A stretch of 11,404 nucleotides of DNA from Coemansia sp. RSA 922 (lineage: Eukaryota > Kickxellomycota > Kickxellomycetes > Kickxellales > Kickxellaceae): the NCBI GenBank assembly GCA_027577415.1, contig JANBQS010000832.1:1-11404 (forward strand), written 5' to 3'. This document shows positions 1 through 7,637 of the stretch, one piece after another. Both the position numbers and the translations under genes were made by a program. The notes beneath the pieces are model-generated. The model worked only from the letters and a program-made list of their open reading frames with translations. It was not told the origin of the DNA and searched no databases. Each line of letters starts with the position of its first letter. Position 1 is the stretch's first letter.

Positions 1-199
1 TACTTGCTGATTGATGACCGCCTGAGTGAGCAAGTGTCCTTCTTCTTTTCTTCTGGTGTATATTATCATTGACCTTTTTTGTTTAATATTTCTTCATCTG
101 CTTGAACGACTGGAAGACACCTTTGGCCCAATATAGATATTCCTTTTTATTGGAGCAATCGCCATCCGCGAAATCAACGCTTATTTTCCAAACTCCGAT
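1..199 (+). promoter_or_regulatory. 5' leader region of the OPT transporter gene
   Basis: This stretch lies just upstream of the OPT start codon and is T/C-rich, as are the leaders of the other genes here. A three-codon open frame (ATG ACC GCC TGA, 14-25) precedes the gene and could be a tiny upstream ORF if it is transcribed. No clear TATA box sits at a convincing distance. The longer open frame at 102-362 opens with TTG and overlaps the transporter in another frame, so I do not treat it as a gene. The true promoter may lie left of the window. Confidence 0.35.
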
Positions 200-2626
200 A
201 TGCCCAATAGAGCGCCGAATAATGGCGGCCGTAGAGAAGAGTTGCGACCAGTGCTATCGCCAACTCCGACTCCGACTCCTCAGCAACCACTGCCTGATGA
301 CTCGTTTCCAGATATCCATTCCGAGCAATGGAGGACGCCAGATACTCTCGGCCTTGATGTGAACAATCAGGGTCAGATATTTTACTTTGCCAACGATGAT
401 AAGACCGAAACAGCGACTACCACTGCTACGCCGCAGCTCCATAGCAACGAATATATCAGCAAGCTGGCCGAGGTCAATGAGAAGCAAGATACTGTCAAAG
501 ACAACACCGATGATGTTGACGACGACGAGGACTCGCCATACGACTTGGTGCGCTGCGCAGTGTCCAACAAGGACGAGCCCGAGATGTACTCGCTGACCTT
601 CCGCGTGTGGATTTTAGGCGTAATATTCACGGGCGTTTTGAGTTTTGTCAATCAGTTTTTCTTTTACCGTCAGAATCAGCTCTCTCTCGGCGGCTCTGTC
701 GTGCAGCTGCTAGCATTCCCCGCCGGCTACGTTTTATCGCGTGTCTTGCCTACTCACCAATTTACTACGTTTGGGTACAAGTGGTCGATGAATCCAGGGC
801 CGTTTAATATCAAGGAGCACGTTTTGATATCGATATTCGCCACTGCGTCGTCTGGCTCGCCCTACGCTATTGATGTCGTCACGATAAAGAAGATCTGGTA
901 CAAGAGCGACTTGGGCTTTGTGGCAAGTATGCTGTTTATTCTGACATCGCAGCTAATGGGCTATAGCTTTGCCGGTCTTACGCGTCAGTTCCTCGTATAT
1001 CCGGCTGCCATGATCTGGCCAGCAACGCTTATTAGCGTGACGCTGTTCCGGACCTTTCACGAGATTCAGAACTTTGGCAGTCGCTTGACTCGTACGCGCA
1101 TGTTCTGGATGTGCTTTACGGGTAGCTTTTTGTGGTACTTTGTGCCCAACTTTATTGCGCCGGCGCTCAGCTACATTGCCATCCTCTGCTACATCGCCCC
1201 CAACAACGTTATAGCTCATCAGCTCAGCGATGCCTACAACGGTCTGGGCATGCTCAATTTTACTTTGGACTGGTCGACTATCTCGTCAAACATGGGCTCG
1301 CCTATTGCCTACCCGTGGGTCATGGCGTGTAATCTATTTGCTGGCTTTGTCGTCGTCATGTGGATCATTACACCTATCGGCTATTACTCGAATACGTGGG
1401 GTACAGGCAACTTGCCTATTTACACTGCTCACTTGTTCCGCGCCAACGGCTCATCCTACGATATACATCAGATTATGACACCCGACCAGCACTTGGACTT
1501 GGCAAAGTACGCCGCCTACGGACCGGTGCGAATGACGTTCCAGTTTGCCATCTCGTACGGCATTGGGTTTGCTGCCATCATCACGCTGCTTGTCTATATT
1601 GGCTTGCACTACGGCGAGGAAATTTACCAGCGAGTGCGCCAGTCACGCGAGATGGACGAGGACATTCACATGCGCCTGATGCGCCACTACACCGAGGTCC
1701 CTCACTGGTGGTATATTGCGCTGTTTGTCGTAACATTTACCACATCGATTATCATCTGCGAGGTATACCACATGATGCCCTGGTACTGGGTCGTCGTCTC
1801 GACAGTAGTGCCGCTGGTGTTTACCATCCCGATTGGCATCATTCAGGCCATCTCGAATCAGCAGCCCGGCCTCAACGTCATCACCGAGTTTATCATTGGC
1901 TACGGCATGCCTGGAAACCCGATCGCCAACGTTACATTCAAGGTATACGGCTACATTACGATGACGCAGGCACTCAACTTGGTCAGCGACTTGAAGCTCG
2001 GCCATTACATGAAGATCCCGCCGCGACACATGTTTATAGTACAACTGGCGGGTACTCTGCTGGCGTCGTTTATTGAGCTTGCCGTGGCATACTGGCTGAT
2101 GAACACTGTCAAGAATATTTGCACGCCAGAAGGGTATCCGTTTACTTGTATCTCTGCCAATACGTTCTACTCGGCGTCGGTCCTTTGGGGTCTAATTGGT
2201 CCTGGCAAGCTGTTTGGTACTACCAGTCCATATCACCCGGTCTTGTATCTATTCTTTGTTGGCGCTCTGTTGCCCGTGCCCGTCTGGTACTTGCAGCGAC
2301 GGTATCCGAGGAGCGCCTGGCAGTACGTCAATGTGCCAGTGGCAATTTCCATTGCTGGCGCTATGCCACCCATGCCAGCGGCGAGCATTGTCAACTGGTT
2401 TATTGGCTGTTTTGTATTTAACTACTTGATTCACAAGTACCGCAATACGTGGTGGCAGCGGTACGCATTCTCCTTGTCGGCGGGCTTGGACTCTGGTTTG
2501 GCTATTTCGGGTATCGTGCAATTTGGTCTCTTTGCCAAAACAACGATGCCTGCATGGTGGGGCTCTGATGCCAACCACTGCAAGCTGGCATCTAGCGGTG
2601 GCTTTTTGAATAGGCACAAATCTTGA
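200..2626 (+). CDS. OPT-family oligopeptide transporter (Isp4/Opt1 clade)
   Basis: The 808-residue protein is a typical length for fungal oligopeptide transporters, which import small peptides (or glutathione-like substrates) by proton symport across the plasma or vacuolar membrane. Residues 1-110 are a hydrophilic cytosolic tail with a Pro-Thr repeat near 20-28 and an acidic run at 104-111. The membrane domain opens with SPYDLVRCAV (112-121), followed by the family hallmark NPGPFNIKEH (198-207). The second hallmark, KIPPR, is at 605-609, PGKLFG is at 668-673, and the NWFIGCFVFNYL segment starts near 732. About 14-16 hydrophobic segments are visible and no break is seen. The ATG at 200 is the first in frame. 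Substrate cannot be told from sequence. The downstream BAHD-like gene follows on the same strand after only 133 bp. Confidence 0.95.
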   Translation: MPNRAPNNGGRREELRPVLSPTPTPTPQQPLPDDSFPDIHSEQWRTPDTLGLDVNNQGQIFYFANDDKTETATTTATPQLHSNEYISKLAEVNEKQDTVKDNTDDVDDDEDSPYDLVRCAVSNKDEPEMYSLTFRVWILGVIFTGVLSFVNQFFFYRQNQLSLGGSVVQLLAFPAGYVLSRVLPTHQFTTFGYKWSMNPGPFNIKEHVLISIFATASSGSPYAIDVVTIKKIWYKSDLGFVASMLFILTSQLMGYSFAGLTRQFLVYPAAMIWPATLISVTLFRTFHEIQNFGSRLTRTRMFWMCFTGSFLWYFVPNFIAPALSYIAILCYIAPNNVIAHQLSDAYNGLGMLNFTLDWSTISSNMGSPIAYPWVMACNLFAGFVVVMWIITPIGYYSNTWGTGNLPIYTAHLFRANGSSYDIHQIMTPDQHLDLAKYAAYGPVRMTFQFAISYGIGFAAIITLLVYIGLHYGEEIYQRVRQSREMDEDIHMRLMRHYTEVPHWWYIALFVVTFTTSIIICEVYHMMPWYWVVVSTVVPLVFTIPIGIIQAISNQQPGLNVITEFIIGYGMPGNPIANVTFKVYGYITMTQALNLVSDLKLGHYMKIPPRHMFIVQLAGTLLASFIELAVAYWLMNTVKNICTPEGYPFTCISANTFYSASVLWGLIGPGKLFGTTSPYHPVLYLFFVGALLPVPVWYLQRRYPRSAWQYVNVPVAISIAGAMPPMPAASIVNWFIGCFVFNYLIHKYRNTWWQRYAFSLSAGLDSGLAISGIVQFGLFAKTTMPAWWGSDANHCKLASSGGFLNRHKS

Positions 2627-2759
2627 GTACATTGTTCTTTGATGTGGCGTGTGTTTTTGTTGTGGTTTACAAATGAATCGAATCCTTTTTTATAAAAAAA
2701 ATTTGCTTTTTCTTTTCCTTTACTCTTATTTATTACTATTTCTTTTCTTTTTTTTTACT
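2627..2759 (+). promoter_or_regulatory. Compact promoter with TATA box for the BAHD-like gene
   Basis: The 133-bp gap between the transporter stop and the acyltransferase start holds TATAAAA at 2691-2697, followed by an almost pure pyrimidine leader up to the ATG at 2760. The TATA position decides the start: an earlier in-frame ATG at 2673 and a GTG at 2649 lie upstream of the TATA box and should not be in the mRNA. The TATA-to-ATG distance is about 69 nt. Confidence 0.6.
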
Positions 2760-4136
2760 ATGACTGTCGCTAGTACCGTTCCAAATGGCATCCACGAGCT
2801 GACTGTGCTTGACGGCAGCCAAAGCAACCGCGCCAACTTGCAGCTAGTATTCTTTTACCAAACCAAAAATGGCAATCTACGCCAGCAAATGTCTATGCGC
2901 ATGCGTATGGCGTTCTACGAGGCCATGTCTCACTATCCAATCGTGTATGGCAAGCTACAGCGGCAAGAACAAGCAGTGCGCGTCGTTGTCAGCGACGACA
3001 GCCAAGATAAATTGAAGCCGCGCTACGACGAGTATGACGTCACCGAGCGAGTTGCCGACATTGCCGCAGCGCACTATAACTGGGCCTTGTGGCCCAAAGA
3101 ACTGCTCAGCGTGTGTCCCGTGCGACCTCCATATGGCTCTACCGCTGAGCTGCCGTTGATGCACGTAGTCATGACTTGGCATCCCGACGGCTTGGGCTTT
3201 CTTGTGTCGATCGACCACTCTGTCGTCGACGGCATTGGTCTGGGTACAATAGTCAATCAGTGGGCTAGTATTGTGCGCAAAGGTCGGATTTTGCTACCAG
3301 TTGACGCTGACCATGCCACTGTCTACCAAGAGCTCGTGGGCTCTGTTAAAGAACCGCAAGGCGGTTGGTTTTACGATTATGTCGACTCTTTGCCCGAGGT
3401 GGAGCCAGCAGCCATAGCTGGTAAGAAACTAGACGACAACACGGCTATTTCTGACATGGACCTGCGTGCGCCGCAGCAAGTCGAGCTGGCATTGCGGCAG
3501 AATACACATGCAATGCGTATGACACCTGAGGCAATGAAAAAGCTGCTTGACGATAGCCCCCAGCCCGCATCGGCTATCCGACTGGCATATGCGCTATTGT
3601 GGCAGCGCTATATTGCCGCCATGGCAACTAGCGCTAATTCTCGCGATCAGATGTGCTTGATCAACGTCATTCACAGCTCGCGGCACTTGGTTGACCGACC
3701 TTGCTACGTCGGCAACGCCGTATGCCCCGTCTACTCACAGCGAGCACTGGACGACTTGCTAAAGTCGCCGATCAGCGTCGTTGCCAATGACATTGGGCAA
3801 AATATGCACGCGGTGACGGGGTCGCAGTGGCTGGCGTTTGCGCAAATGTTGAACGACCCAGTGAGGCAGGCAAAGTTTTACACCATATTTGCCAACCCAA
3901 GCGCCTTGCAGCTGACTATATCGAATATCTCGCGCGTGCCGTACTTTGACGTCAACTTTGGATTTGGAGCGCCCAGTCATGTCACTCTTTACCCTATGGT
4001 TATTCCGGGATTCTCCGCATGGCTGCCGCTAAGTCCTGAGGGCGGCTTGCACATTATGTGGAATTTGCCAGAGCGCGTGTTTAATGTGCTAAAGCAAGAT
4101 CCCGAGCTGACACGTTATGTCGAGGTGCTCTTTTAA
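2760..4136 (+). CDS. BAHD-type acyltransferase (transferase family, HxxxD)
   Basis: The 458-residue protein has the layout of the BAHD/transferase family, whose members move an acyl group from acyl-CoA to an alcohol or amine. The catalytic HxxxD is HSVVD at 153-157, within the stretch SIDHSVVDGIGLG. A YVGNAV segment (316-321) matches the family's YFGN-type motif. The structural DFGWG motif appears as DVNFGFG at 397-403. The two-lobed arrangement and total length are as usual. No signal peptide or TM segment remains once translation starts at 2760, so it is probably cytosolic. Fungal relatives include toxin-modifying and secondary-metabolite acetyltransferases, but the substrate here cannot be named. 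It could equally be called an alcohol acyltransferase-like condensation-fold protein. Confidence 0.85.
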   Translation: MTVASTVPNGIHELTVLDGSQSNRANLQLVFFYQTKNGNLRQQMSMRMRMAFYEAMSHYPIVYGKLQRQEQAVRVVVSDDSQDKLKPRYDEYDVTERVADIAAAHYNWALWPKELLSVCPVRPPYGSTAELPLMHVVMTWHPDGLGFLVSIDHSVVDGIGLGTIVNQWASIVRKGRILLPVDADHATVYQELVGSVKEPQGGWFYDYVDSLPEVEPAAIAGKKLDDNTAISDMDLRAPQQVELALRQNTHAMRMTPEAMKKLLDDSPQPASAIRLAYALLWQRYIAAMATSANSRDQMCLINVIHSSRHLVDRPCYVGNAVCPVYSQRALDDLLKSPISVVANDIGQNMHAVTGSQWLAFAQMLNDPVRQAKFYTIFANPSALQLTISNISRVPYFDVNFGFGAPSHVTLYPMVIPGFSAWLPLSPEGGLHIMWNLPERVFNVLKQDPELTRYVEVLF

Positions 4137-4145
4137 TAAAATAAA
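4135..4145 (+). terminator. Overlapping AATAAA polyadenylation signals (BAHD-like gene)
   Basis: AATAAA at 4135-4140 overlaps the TAA stop codon (4134-4136), and a second AATAAA follows at 4140-4145. The 3' untranslated region must therefore be very short, which fits the convergent zinc-finger gene whose stop lies only 56 bp away. Confidence 0.5.
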
Positions 4146-4154
4146 AAATATACA

Positions 4155-4160
4155 TTTATT
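4155..4160 (-). terminator. AATAAA polyadenylation signal (zinc-finger gene)
   Basis: TTTATT on the plus strand reads AATAAA on the minus strand, about 33 nt past the zinc-finger stop codon. It lies inside the 56-bp gap shared with the convergent BAHD-like gene, so the two transcripts probably overlap at their 3' ends. Confidence 0.45.
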
Positions 4161-4192
4161 TCATTTCATGTAATATGTTTTATAAAAAGTTT

Positions 4193-4465
4193 TTAACTGG
4201 CTGCTGGACGGGGTCTCAACTCGCTGACGTCCATACCGTGAACTGTTTCATGGTGATTCAACATCACTTTATCGTCCAATGTCACGAAGCAACAGCCGAA
4301 TGAGCATTTATAGGTATCTTGCGTATAGCGCGCTTCAACCACGAATGGCTTGGTCCCAACGTTTGGAATAGGAGGCGCTGTCTCGTCAGTTGGAGTGTTT
4401 TCTGGAGTTGGTGCAGAATTCATACCTGGCACGAGAATAGGCGCTAGAGGCTGGTTGCTTAACAT
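4193..4465 (-). CDS. Small protein with a single C2H2-type zinc finger (90 aa)
   Basis: The protein has a Pro/Thr-rich, low-complexity N-terminal half (residues 1-40) and one zinc-finger-like module at 52-77. Cys54 pairs with Cys58 or Cys59, and His71 or His72 with His76, giving C-x3-C-x12-H-x4-H or C-x4-C-x12-H-x3-H, both within the C2H2 pattern. It could bind DNA, RNA or a protein partner; no close family is recognised. The start is chosen at 4465 because a TATA box read on this strand lies at 4571-4576. The in-frame ATG at 4609 is upstream of it, and the one at 4555 is only about 16 nt downstream, so neither is likely in the mRNA. If 4555 were used the product would be 120 residues with a Phe/Leu-rich start. 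Confidence 0.6.
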   Translation of the reverse strand: MLSNQPLAPILVPGMNSAPTPENTPTDETAPPIPNVGTKPFVVEARYTQDTYKCSFGCCFVTLDDKVMLNHHETVHGMDVSELRPRPAAS

Positions 4466-4912
4466 ATCAAGTATGAATTGGATACGGAAACTGAGTATAA
4501 AACTGAGAGAATATGTAGGTTGGTGATGAAGAAAAATGAAAAAAGACGATTTCATGCTGGGGTGGTCCCCTTTATACAGCTGCAAGGGAATTTTTGAACA
4601 GGCAGGCATGTGTGTCCCAGTCAACGCCCAAAGTGTGCACGTGCTCTTAGTAGAATCGGTAGGAGGCCCAAAAAGTGGGCTGCTTGTTTGCAGTCAGTCG
4701 GAAGGGAAAGTGACTGTGGGCTGATCTGATCGGCTGTTAATTGATCATCGGGCGGAGTGACGCTGTGTGCCCATCACTTGGCGTCACAAGTGAAGGCGGT
4801 GCTGCTTCTTGAGTCTCTTACTTTTTAATATTGCGCATTACTCAATCCTTATTATTTTTTGTTCTTTTATATTTTTTTCCTTGTCAGTCAAACAAATTTA
4901 CTACCTGCCACA
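4466..4912. promoter_or_regulatory. Divergent promoter region between the zinc-finger gene and ypt1
   Basis: This 447-bp region serves two genes transcribed away from each other. On the minus side TATAAAGG (TATAAA at 4571-4576) stands about 106 nt before the zinc-finger ATG. On the plus side a T-rich leader with ATTATTTTTTG and TTTATATTTTT precedes the ypt1 ATG. In the middle, TCACTTG (4774-4780) and CAAGTGA (4787-4793) form a perfect 7-bp inverted repeat around GCGTCA. The arms contain E-box-like CACTTG and CAAGTG, and CRE-like TGACG/CGTCA half sites lie close by. No extra gene is seen. Confidence 0.45.
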
Positions 4913-5621
4913 ATGAATCCAGAATAGTAAGAAAGCAAAAAATGACTTGCACTATTTTTTATACACTCGAATTGTACCACTAATTATGACTTTATTTTGT
5001 AGCGACTACTTGTTCAAGCTTTTGCTCATTGGCGACTCGGGCGTTGGCAAGTCGTGCCTGCTGCTGCGGTTTGCGGACGACACTTACACGGAGAGCTACA
5101 TCTCGACAATTGGCGTTGATTTCAAAATCCGCACAATCGAGCTGGAGGGCAAAACAGTAAAGCTGCAAATCTGGGACACTGCGGGGCAGGAGCGGTTCCG
5201 CACTATCACGTCGTCGTACTACCGCGGCGCGCATGGCATTATTGTGGTATACGACATTACCGATAACACGACGTTTGGTGACGTCAAACAGTGGCTGCAG
5301 GAGATTGACCGGTACGCGTCGGAGGGCGTCAACAAGTTGCTTGTGGGCAACAAGCGCGACTTGGAGGATGCGCGCCAGGTCGACTACACGGCCGCCAAGG
5401 AGTTTGCCGACGCCCTGAGCATTTCGTTCCTGGAGACGTCGGCCAAGGAGTCGACCAACGTCGAGCAGGCCTTTCTGACCATGGCGAAGCAGATCAAGGA
5501 CCGCATGGGCGCGTCCAATGTCGGCCACGCTGCCGGCTCGCAGCCTGGCCAGCACAAGAAGCAAGTCAACCTGTCGCAGGCCCAGAGCGTGCAGCAGGCC
5601 GGCTCGGGCGGATGCTGCTAA
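4913..5621 (+). CDS. ypt1: Ypt1/Rab1 small GTPase, two exons (4913-4926, 5003-5621)
   Basis: Joining a 14-nt first exon to 5003-5621 gives a 210-residue protein that starts MNPEYDYLFK, the typical Ypt1/Rab1 N terminus. It controls vesicle tethering between ER and Golgi and early autophagy. Visible motifs are the P-loop GDSGVGKS (15-22), switch I Thr40 in the effector stretch STIGVDF, WDTAGQE (62-68), NKRD (121-124) and SAK (151-153), with a C-terminal Cys-Cys pair (209-210) for double geranylgeranylation. The hypervariable tail (about 174-208) is rich in Gly, Gln and Ser. Without splicing the frame would need a start inside the intron, and the conserved N terminus would be lost. It converges with the EAPP gene 46 bp downstream. 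Confidence 0.96.
4927..5002 (+). other. Spliceosomal intron in ypt1 (76 nt)
   Basis: The donor is GTAAGA at 4927 and the acceptor is TTGTAG ending at 5002. A CTAAT branch site lies at 4980-4984, about 18 nt before the acceptor. The intron splits the Tyr5 codon (TA|C). If retained, the junction reads TAG at once, so the unspliced message encodes only four residues. Confidence 0.9.
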
Positions 5622-5642
5622 ACACTTTTTATTTTTTTTTAT

Positions 5643-5648
5643 TTTATT
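5643..5648 (-). terminator. AATAAA polyadenylation signal (EAPP gene)
   Basis: The T-rich stretch 5625-5650 contains several TTTATT copies (such as 5628-5633, 5638-5643 and 5643-5648) that read AATAAA on the minus strand, the nearest about 20 nt past the EAPP stop. The same short tract must also hold the 3' end of ypt1, which has no plus-strand AATAAA. Confidence 0.4.
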
Positions 5649-5667
5649 TCACCTAGCTAAATACAAG

Positions 5668-6051
5668 TCACATGCCCGCCACCACGTTAAACAGGTGGTA
5701 TACGCCGTCAGCGTCTGCCACGCCCACGCGCGCCTGGCACTTGCTGCACTCCACCAGCCGGAATACTTCTGCGTGCTTTGGCGTTGCCTCGGTCTTTGGC
5801 TCCAGCAGTCCGCTCGGTCCGTAGACAAACAGCTCCTCCTCGCGGATCTCACAGTGCTTGGTAGCCAGGGCGCGAAACTGGTCAGCAAACCTCGCATGGC
5901 GCTGACACACAAAGCAGATCTGCACCAGGCACTGCGGACACGACAGAACGGCGTCGCTTCTGCTTCCTTTGAGCAGCTCGCTCTCTGCCCACGCTGCGTC
6001 TCGCTCGTCCGCCTGGTCGTCGTACATGTAGTCCTCTGCCGTCTTTTCCAT
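5668..6051 (-). CDS. EAPP (E2F-associated phosphoprotein) C-terminal domain homologue
   Basis: The 127-residue protein matches the C-terminal domain of the EAPP family, nuclear proteins known in animals to affect E2F-dependent transcription; their role in fungi is unclear. An acidic start (YMYDDQADERDAAW, 8-21) precedes the domain. The domain itself shows SDAVLSCPQC (32-41), a second pair in CFVC (46-49) with CQRHARF, Cys67, CSKC (102-105) and the closing VYHLFNVVAGM. The Cys pairs could bind zinc. It is less than half the length of the human protein, which has a long N-terminal part. The ATG at 6051 is the first in frame, and only 133 bp separate it from the upstream SDR stop, so it is probably complete. 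It is the antisense frame to a longer plus-strand open frame, which I reject. Confidence 0.85.
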   Translation of the reverse strand: MEKTAEDYMYDDQADERDAAWAESELLKGSRSDAVLSCPQCLVQICFVCQRHARFADQFRALATKHCEIREEELFVYGPSGLLEPKTEATPKHAEVFRLVECSKCQARVGVADADGVYHLFNVVAGM

Positions 6052-6184
6052 TGCAAAATAGTTTCAAGTTACAAATAATAATATTTAGTCGATAAGCTCT
6101 ACCTGGATGATGGTGATAAAGTCGTTGCGATAAGCTTGGAAGCCATGCAAGAGACGTGTGGAGCTTCAGGGAATTTCTACGTGT

Positions 6185-7057
6185 TTATGGTCCCAGACCA
6201 ATAATCCGGCGCACAGTTGCCGCAAATAGCGCCAGCCCCGCCAGCAGCATAATGTGCACTGACGTCACATCGTAGAGCCACATGCGCGCATAGGTCCAAT
6301 TGCCAATTAGCGCATAGGTGCGCCCCGCCGAGCTAGTATCTGCAATACAGCGCAGCGCAGCCTCGCACACTTGATCAACGTCGAGCATTAGCGCCGGGTA
6401 CACGGTCGAATTATTTTGAAGCTTTGGGTTATTCATGACCATAGGAGTACGCACGTAGTACGGCGCCACCGCACATACTCGGATCTGCGGAGCCAAGAAC
6501 CGGCTCGCGCGAGTCAAGTGGATCAGCCCAGCTTTTGCTGCACCGTACACCTCGCCACCGCGGTTCGGCATAAGCCCGCCCATTGACGCCATGTGCACAA
6601 CCACGCCCGAGCGCCCTGCCGCCTGCACGTGCTTGACAAACACTCGCGTTGCTTCTATCGGCGCTCTTAGGTTTACGTCCAGCATCGCCGACAGCCGCTC
6701 AAAAGTCTCGTCGTCGTACAGGGTCGCTGGAGAAGCAATGCCTGCGTTGTTGATTAGTACGTCTGCTGCGTGTCCATACTCTTCTGCCGCCCACTCTAGC
6801 ATCCGTGTTATGTCTGATCCGCGTCGCAAGTCCGCCGACAAGTACACGGCCACGCGCTGCCCAGCCCCGCTGTTGAGCTCGTCACAAAGTGCAATAGCTC
6901 CGTCGTTGTCGCTGCTGCAAACGTCTACTAGCGCAAGCCTGGCTCCACGTTCGGCCAGCCGCACTGCGAGACGCCGCCCTATGGCTCCGAGCGCCCCCGT
7001 CAGCACCACCACTTTGCCACTAATGTCGTATGCTGGCTGTGAGCTCCAAAAAAGCAT
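6185..7057 (-). CDS. Short-chain dehydrogenase/reductase with C-terminal membrane anchor
   Basis: This is a 290-residue classical SDR, an NAD(P)H-dependent oxidoreductase of alcohols, ketones, sterols or lipids. The Rossmann glycine motif reads TGALGAIG (20-27), where the usual TGxxxGxG has Ala in place of the middle Gly. Asp45 at the end of the second strand suggests NAD(H). NNAG is at 103-106 and Asn129 in DVNL. Ser158 and the Tyr171-x3-Lys175 catalytic pair are present. The usual PG after the active site is PY (199-200). A hydrophobic segment near 266-284 followed by VRRIIGLGP looks like a tail anchor, perhaps to ER or lipid droplets. The frame stays open upstream to a TTG near 7207, but 7057 is its first ATG. 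The substrate is unknown. Confidence 0.88.
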   Translation of the reverse strand: MLFWSSQPAYDISGKVVVLTGALGAIGRRLAVRLAERGARLALVDVCSSDNDGAIALCDELNSGAGQRVAVYLSADLRRGSDITRMLEWAAEEYGHAADVLINNAGIASPATLYDDETFERLSAMLDVNLRAPIEATRVFVKHVQAAGRSGVVVHMASMGGLMPNRGGEVYGAAKAGLIHLTRASRFLAPQIRVCAVAPYYVRTPMVMNNPKLQNNSTVYPALMLDVDQVCEAALRCIADTSSAGRTYALIGNWTYARMWLYDVTSVHIMLLAGLALFAATVRRIIGLGP

Positions 7058-7637
7058 ACTCGAGTAATTATATAGTTGTAGTAGTAATGACAAAAATAAA
7101 AAACGATGGCTAGCAGAGACAAGAGCTTTTCCCCTTGCTTTCTGTTGGGCGTGAGAATAGATCCAGCATAGAGTTCCCAAGCAAGCCACATTTGCCAAAC
7201 AATGCAATATACTCCAAAAACCGTTAATGCTGCGACGTATCCCACAGCTAAATAAAAAAGTTCATATGAATGTACTTTTAATAGGTTTGTAGTGAGAGCT
7301 ATTCTTTCATATCATTAAACATATACAGCTTGTTTTATATTGAAATGTATTTAGAGCAAAAAAAATAGGAAAAAAAATAGCAAATAGTAGGGAAAAAAGG
7401 CAAAGTTGCTATGGTTCAATTATAGACATTGTTGGATAGTATTTATTATATCGGCCTGTTCCATCCATTTACGGGATGCCATCCAGTGGATTAGCTGATT
7501 CGAATTGGGAATAACACTAGGTAACGTGGCATTTGTAAGTGTGCATGATGGCGCATAAGATGTTGAATTGTTTCTCCAGTTAGCTTAACTCTGGTTGTGT
7601 TATTTACTCTTGTTATCAACAGAATCTATTTTACTAT
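7058..7637. other. Intergenic region holding the SDR promoter; composition boundary
   Basis: These 580 bp separate two minus-strand genes and must contain the SDR promoter and the 3' end of the membrane-protein gene. TATATAAT read on the minus strand at about 7066-7073 sits only 9-16 nt before the SDR ATG, too close for a usual TATA box. Between 7260 and 7640 the sequence becomes AT-rich with A-runs near 7358-7400, and CpG falls to roughly five in 380 nt. Frames that overlap the SDR start open with GTG or TTG, not ATG, and are not supported as genes. Confidence 0.4.

Noticed and set aside
102..362. 86-codon plus-strand frame at the start of the window
   Set aside because: It opens with TTG, overlaps the transporter in another frame and has no domain.
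1360..2076. 238-codon plus-strand open frame inside the transporter gene
   Set aside because: It overlaps the OPT gene in another frame, whose reading is unbroken and carries family motifs; the shadow frame is Arg/His-rich with no recognisable domain.
2649..2759. N-terminal Phe/Leu-rich extension of the BAHD-like protein resembling a membrane anchor
   Set aside because: It would start at GTG 2649 or ATG 2673, both upstream of the TATA box at 2691; the Phe/Leu run is simply the T-rich leader translated.
4992..5564. 190-codon minus-strand frame opposite ypt1
   Set aside because: Antisense shadow of the GC-rich ypt1 exon; composition is Leu/Arg/Val-rich and it shows no family features.
5518..6078. 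186-codon plus-strand frame over the ypt1 end and the EAPP gene
   Set aside because: The minus strand here gives a clear EAPP domain; this frame is the antisense of it.
6591..7067. 158-codon plus-strand frame opposite the SDR gene
   Set aside because: Ser/Ala/Arg-rich antisense shadow; the SDR motifs are on the minus strand.
7000..7245. 81-codon minus-strand frame upstream of the SDR that reads membrane-like
   Set aside because: It opens with GTG, not ATG, overlaps the SDR start in another frame, and no splice pair links it to the SDR. It is more likely 5' leader.
7470..7515. tRNA-like B-box (GATTCGAATTGGG)
   Set aside because: No A-box at the right distance and no cloverleaf with a 7-bp acceptor stem can be drawn around it.
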